Below are positions 31,984-43,165 of a DNA stretch of 64,000 nucleotides, piece after piece. Position numbers and translations under genes: made by a program. The notes under the pieces were generated by a model. That model saw only the letters and a program-made list of their open reading frames with translations. It was not told the origin of the DNA and did not search any database. Each line of letters begins with the position of its first letter. Position 1 is the first letter of the stretch. This DNA is from Acheta domesticus (lineage: Eukaryota; Arthropoda; Insecta; Orthoptera; Gryllidae): the NCBI GenBank assembly GCA_031308135.1, contig JAHLJT010008756.1:130942997-131006996 (forward strand), written 5' to 3'.

Positions 31984-34982
31984 CTTTCTCGACGCCACTC
32001 AATCGTTTTCGCCTTCTGGCCTTGCTCCCTAGCCCCCCACCCCGCCCACTTTTTCCCTTGCTCGCTGCTCCCGTTCGTCCTTCCTTTCGTCCCATCTCCT
32101 TCCCTGTCCCTATTGTCACCTGCTTCTCGTCCTCTCCTTGTTCTGTCCTTCCTGACCTTCGCGCTCGTCTCCGATCGCCCATTCCCACCCTCCCGCCCTT
32201 CTCGTCCCCGCCTTCTCGTCCCCTCTCTCTTGTCCCCGTTCTCATCCTCGCCTCTGCTCAGAGTCCGGACTCGCCCTGACCCCGCCTCTGCTCCTACCCC
32301 GCACCGCCCCTAGCCCAGTCATTAAGTCGAAGGGTTGGATTTCGAGCGGTTTCTTTCTGGCTTCCTCACCCGTGAAATGCCTTTTCCATCGCAGCAAGTG
32401 TGACCATTACGAACTTTTTCCACTCAGGCGCTACGAGAAGTATTTGTGAGCAAGCTGCCGCTCACGATCCCATGTCATTCCAGATGAAGGCATTTCCCCG
32501 TTTGGTGCATTGGTCGATCACGGTAATAGATATCTCTCGCGAAATTACTATTTTGACATAGAACGTGTGCCTACGTCGGCGACAAAGGGGCTTGGAATAG
32601 CATTTAAGTGTTAGCCAAAGGAAAGTTTTCTTGGTTCTTGGAGGCTGGAGTCTGAGCCAGGACTGGTCAAGAGTGTGGCCCATTTGGCATTCCCTGGCCC
32701 AGCGATTCCTGCAGGTCGCCTTTGACCCGCTGCTTATTGAGTGAGATCACTATGATGGGTGAGGGGGAGGAGTGGCGGTCGGGTGTGATCAGCTCTAACC
32801 TAGTGGAAGTGAACGGCTTGGGGGCCGCTGCAGAACGAGGGAAGTCTGGGCCAATTCTTGCTTTTGAGTAGCCCTAGTCGAAATTTTGTTCTTCACTCGG
32901 CAACTGAGTATGGCACTCATCGTCGAACAAGTAACTCATAGTGAAAGCTCTGTTAAATTACGAAACGCTTCATTCATATTAACATTTATATTCATTTTAA
33001 TGTTTTTTTTCGAATAGAAAAAAGTTTCTATTACTGAATTATTTGCATGTTTATCATATTACAGGGTATTATTCAATTAATATAATATCTCATTTGAATT
33101 GATTGAACAAACGTCTAAAAAGAACGGCGTTTTTTCTATTGGTATCATACTAATCACATTAAATATTCATTGAATAGGCCATTGAAGGGGTTTGCTTAAA
33201 TGTTTTGTGGAATGTATATTTTTATCAGTGCGTTTAAAACAGGGTAATTATTATTAACGACACGTAGTATTCATAAAAGCCCATTTAATAATTTCAACCC
33301 ATATTACATTTAACATTAAAGTTAAAGGACAACGTTTTATTTATTTCCATTATTGCCGCCACAAGCAATGCGAGTTGATAATCTTATAATTTCGTTTTGT
33401 CTCATTACAGTGTTTTATCCACTCATTATTTTTACTCCGAACACGGTATAATACGATATTTTAAAATCATTTGTCTTTTATAGCGTTTCGATATTATTAT
33501 ATTACATTCATACAAACCGAACACCAAAAATGCCCAACAAATGTTCTGTGTGAAACAAAAAAATCTCATCAAAATGGAAATCGTTGTCCTGAATGATAAA
33601 GAACGAGGATTTTCTGCTCCAAGCCTTGTTTTAGCGTAATCTAAATATTTCAATATTCACAGTTACAGAGGGGTTGTTGTGATAAATACGTCTTTCTAAT
33701 TAAAATCATTTGAAACTAACGAATATGTTTTATAATCGATAGGTCAGAAATAAATGCGTAAGTCATTTGATTTGTAATATCGACGAAATGCTAGTACATA
33801 GTGTCCCACAGACAATTGAAGAAGACCGACACTTCTTGTTTGGTCATCATCAATTAGTGTTATAAATATATGATTGCTCTCTAAACAAATATATATTCCA
33901 ATTGGCTATTTCCCTACACTTTGATTGTAATAAAATTGTAGAATAGAGAATTAGCGTTATGAAATACATTGTGTGACGTTTGAAATTGAATTAATTGAAA
34001 GGTAATATAACGTGCAAAAGTTATGAAGTAGCTTCAATATGATATTTTCTGTTTGAATTGCATATACAAAATTTTATTTTAAAATGTGGTGACAATGGTT
34101 TAAATTAGTATTTTATTCAGCTACAATCGATCACTTACTTTCTGTTAGTACAAAGCCTAGCAGTATGTATAGAAAACATGAGAAGATTGCTTTGGACTCA
34201 ATTATATTTTATTTTCAGCCTCGTCGGTATTCTAAAAGGAAGTAAACATGTAATGCAAAGTCCACACAAAATGAACAAAATTCTTGCTGAGAAGCACTAT
34301 TTTAAAACATTAGAATGTGAGGAATATTTTGGCATGGAGAAAATTATGAAGAGCTTATGTTACAAAGACTTGAACATATACGAGTACACACTGCGATGTT
34401 GGTGTGCCTGCTAAAGGAAAAGTAATGGGATTCCGTAATGTAATGTAAAATTTTATCATTCTCAATTTCTCGATTAGGTCTACGAACCGCAACACTCGTT
34501 CAACCAGTTCCCTACATAGATAATCTCGTTATCTTACGTAACTCGCGTGGTTAGAGTCTTGGCACTCTTATGTTCTCTCTGTAATATACCGTTAGGACTG
34601 CGGTGCCTTAGATTGAAGTCCATCGAGTATTTGTATATCATACTGCGTATAAAACGAGCAGAAGCCTGTCTTGTCTCTGGAGGCGAACAGGATGAGTTCC
34701 TCTCTCCGAGCAAACCAAGCTTGGAAAAATCTTCAGGATTGTCTCTTTGGGGATACACACCTGTAAATATATAGATGCAAAGGGTACTCTTTACGTACAA
34801 CATGCTAGTAATGTAAGAATATTGATACCAAAGGAGTGACTTCCCCATTTCAAACAATGGAGGGGAAGTTGGTCTATGACAGGTGATGGGGATGGTGAAG
34901 GAATATTAGCCCATGAAAAGTTTAGTGCAATCGCAGTGGCCATACATACTTTCTCGTCCGTATATACGTACTTTCTCGTATA
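31984..34982. other. C-rich flank, then long AT-rich DNA without genes
   Basis: C-rich to about 32320, then mixed to 32900, then AT-rich. No domain, array or transposon end is recognisable. Frames at 34547-34774 (plus) and 34857-34534 (minus) overlap each other and match nothing I know. Confidence 0.4.
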
Positions 34983-35742
34983 TGGAGTAACAAACGGCCC
35001 GCAGCCCTGATCGGTGGTTTTCCGTGGTTTCTCCGATCATTACTGAAGTGCTTTCGGTTCGTTTTAGTTTCAACTAAACTCAAGAACTTCTATATTAGAT
35101 TATTTTAATCATGCGATATTAATAATAGTATTACAAACTTGTTCTACCCTTGTTGTTACAAACTTAAGACTTCGACTTGTTCAACTCCGAATAGTGCGTC
35201 AATATTGATTTCTGAAAAATATGTAACTAAACCTTTATATGTTCACATGGCAATGAGTGTTAATTACTGTAATGAGGTAAATATTTATTAAACAACTCTA
35301 TTGTACTGAAGCATCAGTACATAAACATAAACGCTCCATTGTACAGAAGCATCATTACAATTACAAACAAAAAAACTAACAAATTTTCTCCTCACAACTC
35401 CTCACACACTCCTCCTCACTTTCTCGCCACGTAACGCGCGCAATCATTCCTTCTCTTTTCTTGTCCTATCGTAAACCCTTATTTACACTCGCTCACACTT
35501 ACATGCTCTACACTACCGCATAAGCTGGGCGACTGTCGGGATCTTAGCACTTGTCTCGGCCGGGGCGGTGTCCCCCTAGAGATGTCTGATTGGGGAGAAC
35601 CCCGCTAGTCGATGGGTAGGTCTTCGCCTGAACTCACCATCCAGCGGGGCAAGACCAACCTCCCGAGGAACAAACATGCACTCCCCTTACGGGACTAATG
35701 ACCTTAGAAGTGTTGAACCCGGAATCACAAATCAATCAGTCA
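34983..35742 (+). mobile_element. SINE1 copy interrupted by about 340 bp
   Basis: Part one (34983-35040) holds CCTGATCGGTGGTTTTCCGT and CTCCGATC. Part two (35392-35742) runs from the CGCGCGCAATC block to the tail ATCACAAATCAATCAGTCA. The AT-rich sequence between them has no inverted ends and a short internal duplication around CATTGTACAGAAGCATCATT. The family segment ACACCAGGCGAATGCCGG is missing at the junction, so this was not a clean insertion. Confidence 0.65.
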
Positions 35743-36760
35743 TGTAGCACCGCTAGTTCTAAGCCACATTAAACTAAAGAACCCTCACCTCGGACTCATA
35801 CTCAGAGCCCGAAATGAGTTGGAAACACCTTAGCGTCATCGAGAAGCAGCGCCCCTATCGGCCGCGGGAGCGGGATGATGTGGATGAGGGGAGGGGAGGG
35901 GCGGTCTCTGTGGAGCGGGGGTGCCCCCAAACAGGAAACAGTTTTCGTCCCGTGGGATGGGTGAGAGGGGGAGCCTGGATTACGGAAGTATGTGTGAAAC
36001 ACACTTTTCCTCTCGCGCCCTGCGGCCGCTTATGGACGCGTGACGAGCATGAGCCAGGACGCCTCCTCCCCGCTCCCCGCCATCCTCTGCTCCCTTCTGC
36101 TCGCGCAACGCGCGCCGGTGGCTCAGGGCAACAACTAATGTCTGAGGGCCAAGTCCCAGAGTTTGCTCTCTCTTCACCCATTGTTTCTAAATGGTCCGCA
36201 ATAATATACTACTACATAAACCAGCAAAATTGTTTTCAACCAACAACTTTGTTTCCGCTCCGAGACAATGAACTCAGATTCTCAGAAATAACTTGCCGGC
36301 ACTCATACCACTACGCCACATAAGCGCCGTATGGATCGCATTGTGGCAGTTATAAAAAGTAAATGCTCGATTCATGTAAAAAAACTCAACAATCAAAATA
36401 TTCGTTAGAAACTCCCCAAACCACCAGTACGTTCAGATCGATTGGAGAATACCAATTTTGAAGAAAGTATGCTGAATGGTTTAGGCACTAGCGTTGTCAG
36501 ACGGACGGTCATATGGCCGTTTTGCTCTCAACCGATTTTTCGGTATTAAGAACGAACAAAACATGGATACAGGATATGCCACTTGATAGAGAATTTTTTT
36601 TCTAAATTTAGCAACAGTAATTATCCACTACTTCGTAACCAGTGCTTTGCAATAAGCTTTTGGGAGAAAATTCGCAGTTTTCCGGCGCACGATTACATAA
36701 CTTTCTCTTCTTACGAATTTCCTTCGTAAGTAACAATCATAGAGGCTCGAATTCCTCATT
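35743..36760. other. No gene seen; possible old SINE head on the minus strand
   Basis: On the minus strand near 36325-36240 the sequence has TGGCGTAGTGG, a good A-box match, and a weak B-box-like GAGTTCATTGTC about 45 bp on. This may be a decayed tRNA-derived SINE head. Otherwise nothing is supported. A 169-codon plus-strand frame (35814-36323) has no recognisable domain. Confidence 0.3.
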
Positions 36761-37600
36761 GGCTACGCAGAACGCAGCTGTTGGCGGTCGCTGGATTCTG
36801 GGAGCTCCAAAGGCGTCTTGGCCACTCGTTGCTGGTGGAGCTCCCCGGGCCACCCCTCCGCCCCACCCCCTCCCCTCCCCTCGCCCGTCGTCGCCGCCCC
36901 CTGCCGGACTCGTCGAGCGCTCTTTGATCCGCGGGCGCCGGCGTAATTCCATCTTAATACACAGCGCCGGTTAATTAATAGGCAGCGGGCGGAGGACGCC
37001 GCCGCCAGCGCCACGGCTTTCTTTGACGCCGCCCGCCCCGCCCCCAACCTCCACCCTACCCCACCTCCCCTCCCCCGCAGCTCTTCGTCCCGTGCACGCC
37101 AACGGACCTACACCCCGCCTCTATCCTCCACCCCACCTCCCCGCCCTGCCCGGATCTTCGTCCCCGTCCACGCCAACAGACCTAGACTTCGCCTTTTCCC
37201 GCCTCTATCCTCTACTCCACCTCCCCGCCCTGCTAGGACCTTCGTCCCCGTCCACGTCAACAGACCTAGACCCCGCCCCCACCTCGAACTAGACCACAGC
37301 GCGCCGCGCGCCCTGCACCTCCTCGTCGCGCTCTCACCCGCCCCCGCCCGCCCTCGCCCTCCCCCTCGCCTTTCCGCCCACGCCCTCCCTCCCGCAAACA
37401 GCTCCGCGTCAGGGGCCCACGAGAGGACCTGAAATCTCGAGAACTGCTTGTTTTCTCTTTCGCTTTTCTCGGACCGCCCTCCCGCTTGCTCCGCTTTCTC
37501 CTTCCTTCTCCTTCGCCGCGGGGGGGGGGGGCGAGTTCCCGCCCGCCCAGCCGCGATTACACCCGAAGCGAAACGGAATGAGCCGGAGGAAGGAACAAAA
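36761..37600. other. CpG-rich island with a local direct repeat
   Basis: CpG-rich, with an AT core TTAATTAATAGG near 36972. Between 37080 and 37290 a block of about 70-80 bp containing CTATCCTCCACCCCACCTCC and CGTCCCCGTCCACG recurs about three times. A run of ten or more G lies near 37520. Confidence 0.6.
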
Positions 37601-37819
37601 AGCAAAGTAGGAGTAAATTAGGGCGAAAATCCAAATGCTTTTTTATTCGTCTTTTCGCTCATTGGGAGGGGCGCGGTGGCGGGTTGCGGGACGAGGGCTG
37701 GTATGAATATTAAATTACGTGAGATTTCTTTTGATCTCGCGGAGGGCGCAGCGAGCGCTGTGCGCCCGCCACTGCAGCCGCCCGCGGCGCCCGCGCAGAG
37801 ACCCAAGCCCTGCGCGTGA

Positions 37820-38500
37820 GCGGGACGGGACGGGACGGCGTGGGACAGGACGGGACGGGACAGGACGGGACGGGACAGGACAGGGTGGAACGAGACGCAA
37901 CGCGGTGGGTTGGAATGGGACGGGACGTCGATAGCTGGGGCGGGACAGGATGGGGTGGGACGGGACGGAAAGGGATGGGGTGAAATGGGACGGGATGTGG
38001 ATAGTTGGGGCGGGACAGGATGGGGTGGGACGGGACTGAAAGGGATGAGGTGGATTGGGACGGGACAGGACAGGGTGGGACGAGGCGGAACGGTGGGGTG
38101 AAATGGGACGGGACGTGGAAAGGTGGCACAGGACGGGGTGGAACGGGACGGGGCGAGGAAGGGTGGGACAAGACAGGATGGGCTTGAACGGGTACGAAAC
38201 GGGACGGGTCGGGGAGAGTTGAGACGGGACAGGATGATGTGGTATTGGAGGGGTCAGGAGGGTGTGCGACGGAACGGGACGGAACGCGACGGGACATGAC
38301 AGGGCATGGGAAAGGTGGGGCGAGACGTGGCGAGACGGGGCCGGAGGGAGCATGGCGAGACGGGCGAGGTGGGACGCGGAGAGACGATGCGGGTTGCAAA
38401 AGGACGTGGCGGGGCAAGGCGATGCAGGAAGAGACGGGACGGGGTCAGGCCAGGCGGGTCAAGACGAAGCAAGAAGGGATGGGACGAAGGCAGAAAAAGC
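37820..38500. repeat. G-rich array of GGGACGGGACAGGACG-type units
   Basis: Irregular 5- to 10-bp units based on GGGAC with insertions such as AGGACGGGGTGGGAC. Blocks of about 80-90 bp (GTGGATAGTTGGGGCGGG and relatives) repeat near 37925, 38000 and less clearly later. G is on the plus strand, opposite to most arrays here. Pro-rich minus frames are a by-product. Confidence 0.85.
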
Positions 38501-38559
38501 GGACACTGCCGAAGCGGGACGGGAGAATGTCATTCATGTTCTGAACAGTGTGAACCATG

Positions 38560-39733
38560 ATGAAAAATAGGAATCCGATTAGTACTGACGTAGATTGCAA
38601 GGACATTCTAAGAGGGAAATTGGCCGCAAAGAAAGCAATCTCATTCTACTTTTATCTACGTGTTCCAATGGATCAAAAATCAAACTAGAAACAGTTACAT
38701 AAACTAAAATTAAACTAACGTATTTATTTAAAAGGGAAATTCATTTTCCAGTTTTATTATTTTTTTAATAGTAGTTCACGAAACGAGTTTTTCAAACTAC
38801 GTTTAGTGTAATCATGATATTATTTCATCTCTTCTATATTATCAGGTTATAGTGTAAAGTAAAAATAAAATCCTTTTTAAATTGCATGTTTTGGTAAAAA
38901 AAAGTGTGGTTTATCTAGAAGAACATATGGTCTCTTATGTATTCAAATCTACTGGGAGTACGTTACCTATTCGAAATATAAACAGGACATCATTTATTAT
39001 GTTCAGAGACTTCGCTTGAATTGTCGAAGAAAGTGTAACAAGCCTCTTCAGAGACCTCGGTCTTAAAGAAGCTGCCAAAATAAAGGAGAGCTCATCGTAA
39101 ATAATCCTTCTTTTGAGCTGCTAATTAGCAACTCTGCGGATTCCTTCATGTTACACAGAATTGATCAAGGAGTCTCTTCATTTACCCTTTTCGCAGTTTC
39201 TGGAAGAATTTCAAAGTTCGTGTTAATGTTCTTGAGACAATTTTACAAATTTCCAGAAAAGCGCCGCGCGTATTTGATTTCAAATCTTGTAAAGGTTTTC
39301 AGACCGTTGCGGTTCATTAGTGCAGTGCAATCGGCGCTGAATCCTTTTACTCGGAAAATGAGTAGAACGTGAGGAAATTTTCTTTCCGTTACTACCTAAT
39401 CCTGCCTTTTGCTTCACCTGTCGTTTGCTTCACTAACCACGGGAAACTTTGTTGAACTTGCTTAGCTTCTTTTTTTGTATTTAATTTGTATTGTGGACTG
39501 CAGGGACAGAATTATTTCTTGGTAATATTGTTGACAAATTTCACCAGATAATTAAATAGTATCATGATTGAGAATCGCAGAATCAAAATTTCAGTTTTTG
39601 TTCCAAGTATTAGTATGTAAAAAAGTTGAAAAATTGTATCTTTATCACCATTATAAAACCGTACATTCCTTGATTATATATTATGTCAACGTACTGAAAT
39701 TCTGAAAAGAAATGAGTTGGTGTAAAATTTAGT
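38560..39733. other. AT-rich DNA, no gene seen
   Basis: No domain, array or transposon end is recognisable. Confidence 0.4.
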
Positions 39734-39741
39734 ATCTAGAG

Positions 39742-40043
39742 CAGTGGTCACCAAACTTATGAAGCTTGAGAGCAACCATATCGTTTTCAAACCTTCCGTG
39801 AGCTACCAAGAAACCAAGACAATTTTTTTTTCAAATCTTAACATTTATTTATTGTCTATAAACATACACTTCCATTAAATTTAATACAAATTTAAATAAA
39901 ACTGTATACAAGGAAACTAAGAGCCATCTGTCTGACCACTGTAGAACAAGTCCAGGTTAGCCAACTTTGAGCACGACCGCGATCTACCGAGCGTTGCCCT
40001 GCGAGCTACTAGAAATTCGCGATCGACGATTTGGTGATCACTG
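39742..40043. mobile_element. Non-autonomous hAT (hAT-D), 302 bp, perfect 8-bp duplication
   Basis: The left end CAGTGGTCACCAAACTT mirrors the right end, whose reverse complement is CAGTGATCACCAAATCG. The 8-mer atctagag flanks both sides exactly (39734-39741 and 40044-40051). It fits the nTCTAGAn target preference of Ac/Charlie-type hAT elements. The subterminal pairs GAGAGCAACC and GCGAGCTAC are also roughly inverted. No coding capacity. Confidence 0.85.
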
Positions 40044-40224
40044 ATCTAGAGTAACACATAGTGGGCTAATAAATGCACAAATGCCACAAAACACAAAACT
40101 GGGGTATAACGCGTATTTAGAGCAAATCCTCCAAATGAAGTGGATATTAAAGAATATGAGTTCAGTTTAAAAAATATTTTTCTCATAATTTTTGAAATGC
40201 CTTCGCCTTAATATCTTCTGATCC

Positions 40225-40672
40225 TACCTCTGATGCAGTGCGATGGTGGAGGAGATACGAATTCGGTCACTGTCTGGAGGCGAATTGTAGCGACCGGGTG
40301 TCTGATCAGTAATTTTCTGTGTTTTATCCGATCAACATCAGGCGACTGCGAGAGCAGTACCCTAAGAAACGGGCCACGGACCTCGCGCGATCTTTCCTAC
40401 CTCTTGCCTTATCCTCACCCCTTACACGCACGCACTTACATGCACTACACTATCACACAGGTACCGGGAGACCGGTTGGAAGCCTGGAGCTTGTCCTGGC
40501 TTGCGCGGTGCCCCGCTGATGGAAGATATCTACTAGTCGACAGTAGGTCGGCGCCGGATCTGCCATCCAGCGAGGGAAGACCACCGCCACCTCCTGAGAA
40601 AAGAAAATGCACTGCACTTACGGGACTAATAACATTATTAAGTGACTCGCCCCGAATCACGAACAATCAATC
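40225..40672 (+). mobile_element. SINE1, 5' part degraded
   Basis: Family blocks run from CACTGTCTGGAGGCGAATTG near 40268 to the tail AATCACGAACAATCAATCAA at 40655-40675. The GTCGGCGCCGGATC block lies near 40547. The head region is not clear. A second, fuller copy follows about 250 bp downstream in the same orientation. Confidence 0.75.
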
Positions 40673-40917
40673 AATGAGGTACGTGGCTGAGGGCGTCATG
40701 TATAGCGCCGGCCGGAGAAAGTTCACTAGCTCTTGGTGCCAGTAGGCCCACGCGTCCCGCGCCCAACCCACCCCGCCATCGCCCCACGCTTCACGCTCCT
40801 CGTTCCTTGCCCCACGCTCCTCGCCACAGGACTCACGCTCCATGCACAACTTCCCATGTTCCGCGCCCGCGCTCCACAACCTACGCTCCACGCCTCGAGC
40901 TCCACGCCTCACGCACC

Positions 40918-41462
40918 TGGAGAGGTGACTCAGGGCATCATTTCACTACAGTGTCTCTGACCGGGAGGTTCTAGGTTCGAGTACCGACGGTGGCAGGAGT
41001 TTTGATACTAGCTTGTCAGTTTGGTCGGATTCAGTCGCTGTCAAGAGGAAAATTCTAGCGGCCGGCTGCTCTGATCGGTAGTTTTTTGTGGTTTCTCCGA
41101 TCAACACCAGGCGAATGTCGGAGCAGAATCCTTACAAATGGGCCACGGACCGCGCGCGATATTTTCTACCTCTTTCTTATCCTCTCCTCAGTCCTCGCTT
41201 ACACACTCTTACACTACACTACATTACCACACTTGCCGGGAGACCGCTCGGAGGCTTAGAGCTTGTCCCGGTTGAGGAGGTGCTCCGCAGGTGGGAGATA
41301 CGTGTTTGGGAAAAAACACCGCTACTCGACGGTAGGTTGGCGCCGGCTCTCGCCATCCAGCGGGGAAAGATCACCGCCACCTCCCGATGAAAAAAATGCA
41401 CTACACTTATTGATTAAATGATCTTCATAACTGACGTGCCCGGAGTCACTAACGAATCAATC
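40918..41462 (+). mobile_element. SINE1, full-length, 545 bp
   Basis: This is the best reference copy. The head has GAGAGGTGACTCAGGGCATC (A-box region) and TAGGTTCGAGTACCG (B box, near 40972). The body has the CTTGTCAGTTTGGTCGG, CCGATCAACACCAGGCG, GCCGGGAGACCGCTC and TCGCCATCCAGCGGG blocks in order. The tail is GTCACTAACGAATCAATCC. The CpG-rich spacer 40740-40915 before it contains CACGCTCCACGC-type repeats. Confidence 0.85.
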
Positions 41463-41578
41463 CACGCCCCTCGCTTCTCGCCCCAGCCCCCAGGCCAGAC
41501 GCTGCCTGCACCACGTCTTACGCCCCATGCACCACGTGCCACGTTCTGTGCCCGCAATTCCCGCCGTATACTACACGC

Positions 41579-41826
41579 CCCGACCTCCTCGCCCTGACCT
41601 CCTCACCTCGACCTCCTCGCCCCGACATCCTCGCCCCGACATCCTCGCCCCGACATCGTCGCCCCGACATCGTCGCCCCGACATCCTCGCTCCGATCTCC
41701 TCGCCCCGATCTCCTCGCCCCGATCTCCTCGCCCCGATCTCCTCGCCCCGATCTCCTCGCCCCGATCTCCTCGCCCCGATCTCCACGCCCCGAGCTCCAC
41801 GCCCCGAGCTCCACGCCCTGAGCTCC
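41579..41826. repeat. 14-bp array, GATCTCCTCGCCCC, about 18 copies
   Basis: Units of 14 bp with the variants GACATCCTCGCCCC, GACATCGTCGCCCC and GAGCTCCACGCCCC, grouped in blocks along the array. Three units make a 14-residue peptide period in every frame, which explains the long frames on both strands. Confidence 0.9.
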
Positions 41827-42154
41827 ATACCTCTGCTCCTTGAAGCGCTCCTAGCGTCCGCAACGAGAGGCATCGCTGACCGCCTCCGCCACTGGCTCTC
41901 GGGAGCCGTCACGGAGTAATCACATTAGGCGGGCGCGTCGCGCGGCGGCGAGGGCGTAGGACGCTCTTCGGGCGCGTGCAATCCGAGCGGATCTCCGACC
42001 AGCGCCGAGGGCGCGGCAATCTCTTTAAGTAAATGGCGACCCGGCGGCTCGCTCCACAGATGCACCCGGCGATTGGCGCCCAGAAGCTGCCCCACCGCCC
42101 ACCCGCCCAGTTGGCGGCCCGCCCGCCAACACCCCACGCTCCGTCGCTCGCGCG

Positions 42155-42740
42155 CCCGATCGCCCGCCGGTCCGGTCGCCGGTCCGGTCGCCTGCTCGGT
42201 CGCCTGCCCGATCGCCTGCCCGATCGCCTGCTCGGTCGCCTGCCCGATCGCCTGCTCGATCGCTTGCTCGATCGCCTGCCCGATCGCCTGCCCGATCGCC
42301 TGCCCGATCGCCTGCTCGGTCGCCTGCTCGGTCGCCTGCCCGATCACTTGCTCGATCGCCCGCCCTATCGCCTGCCCGATCGCCTGATCGGTCGCCTGCC
42401 CGATCACCTGCCCGATTGCCCGCCCTATCGCCTGCCCGATCGCCTGATCGGTCGCCTGCCCGATCACCTGCCCGATTGCCCGCCCTATCGCCTGCCCGAT
42501 CGCCTGATCGGTCGCCTGCCCGATCACCTGACCGATTGCTCGCCCTATCGCCTGTCCGATCGCCTTCTCGATCGCCTGCCCGATCGCCTCCCCGATCGCC
42601 TGCCCGATCGCTTGCCCGATCATCCGCCCGATCGCCTACCCGATCGCCAACCCGATCGCCAACCCGATCGCCTGCCCGATCGCCTGGCCGATTGCCTGGC
42701 CGATCGCCTACCTGATCGCCTGCCGGATTGCTTGATTGTT
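42155..42740. repeat. 12-bp array, CGATCGCCTGCC, with a 60-bp higher-order repeat
   Basis: About 49 units of 12 bp. At about 42361-42540 five units form a 60-bp block (CCGCCCTATCGCC, CCTGATCGGTCGCC, CCCGATCACC and neighbours) repeated three times almost exactly. CGATCG is itself palindromic. Periodic four-residue peptides appear in all frames, with no gene implied. Confidence 0.92.
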
Positions 42741-42775
42741 TCGTGTTTCCGATCGCGTTAACTGCTAAGATTAAC

Positions 42776-42850
42776 AGTCTCGTAAGTAGTGCATGTTTTT
42801 ACTCGGGAGGTGGCGGTGATTTCGATTGATGCCCCTAGTCCCATAAGCCG
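42776..42850 (-). mobile_element. SINE1 3' fragment between two arrays
   Basis: Plus-strand bases CTCGTAAGTAGTGCATG and TTTTTACTCGGGAGGTGGCG are the reverse complement of the SINE1 3' segment around CACCTCCCGAGAAAAAACATGCACTACACTTACG, given here in family form in parts. It separates the 12-bp arrays on either side. Confidence 0.65.
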
Positions 42851-43165
42851 GACACCCGCCCGGTCGCTCGCCCGGTCGCTCGCCCTGTCGCTCGCCCGGT
42901 CGCTCGCCCGGTCGCACGCCCGGTCGCACGCCCGGTCGCTCGGCCGGTCGCTCGCCCGCTCACTCGCCCGCTCGCTCGCCCGCTCGCTCGCTCGCCCGCT
43001 CGCTCGCCCGCTCGCTCGCTCGCTCGCCCGCTCGCTGGTCCGGTCGCTCGCCCGGTCGCTCGCCCGGTCGCTCGCCCGGTCGCTCGCCCGGTCGCTCGCC
43101 CGCTCGCTCGCCCGCTCGCTCGCCCGGGCGCTCGCCCGCTCGCTCGCCCGGTCGCCCAACCGCTC
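42851..43165. repeat. 12-bp array, CGCTCGCCCGGT, about 26 copies
   Basis: Units of 12 bp alternate CCCGGT and CCCGCT endings, with a few 4-bp slippages (CGCTCGCTCGCC). The unit is related in composition but not identical to the array upstream of the SINE fragment. Arg-Ser-Leu-Ala peptides are a by-product. Confidence 0.92.

Noticed and set aside
31340..32313. Long Arg/Pro- and Ser/Pro-rich frames
   Set aside because: They are produced by the 12-bp array in every frame and have no domain or start context of note.
34534..34857. Overlapping frames of 75 and 107 codons
   Set aside because: They lie on opposite strands of the same DNA, with no domain or splice signal to favour either.
35050..35391. 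A transposon inside SINE1
   Set aside because: There are no inverted or direct terminal repeats and no target duplication, and SINE sequence is missing at the junction.
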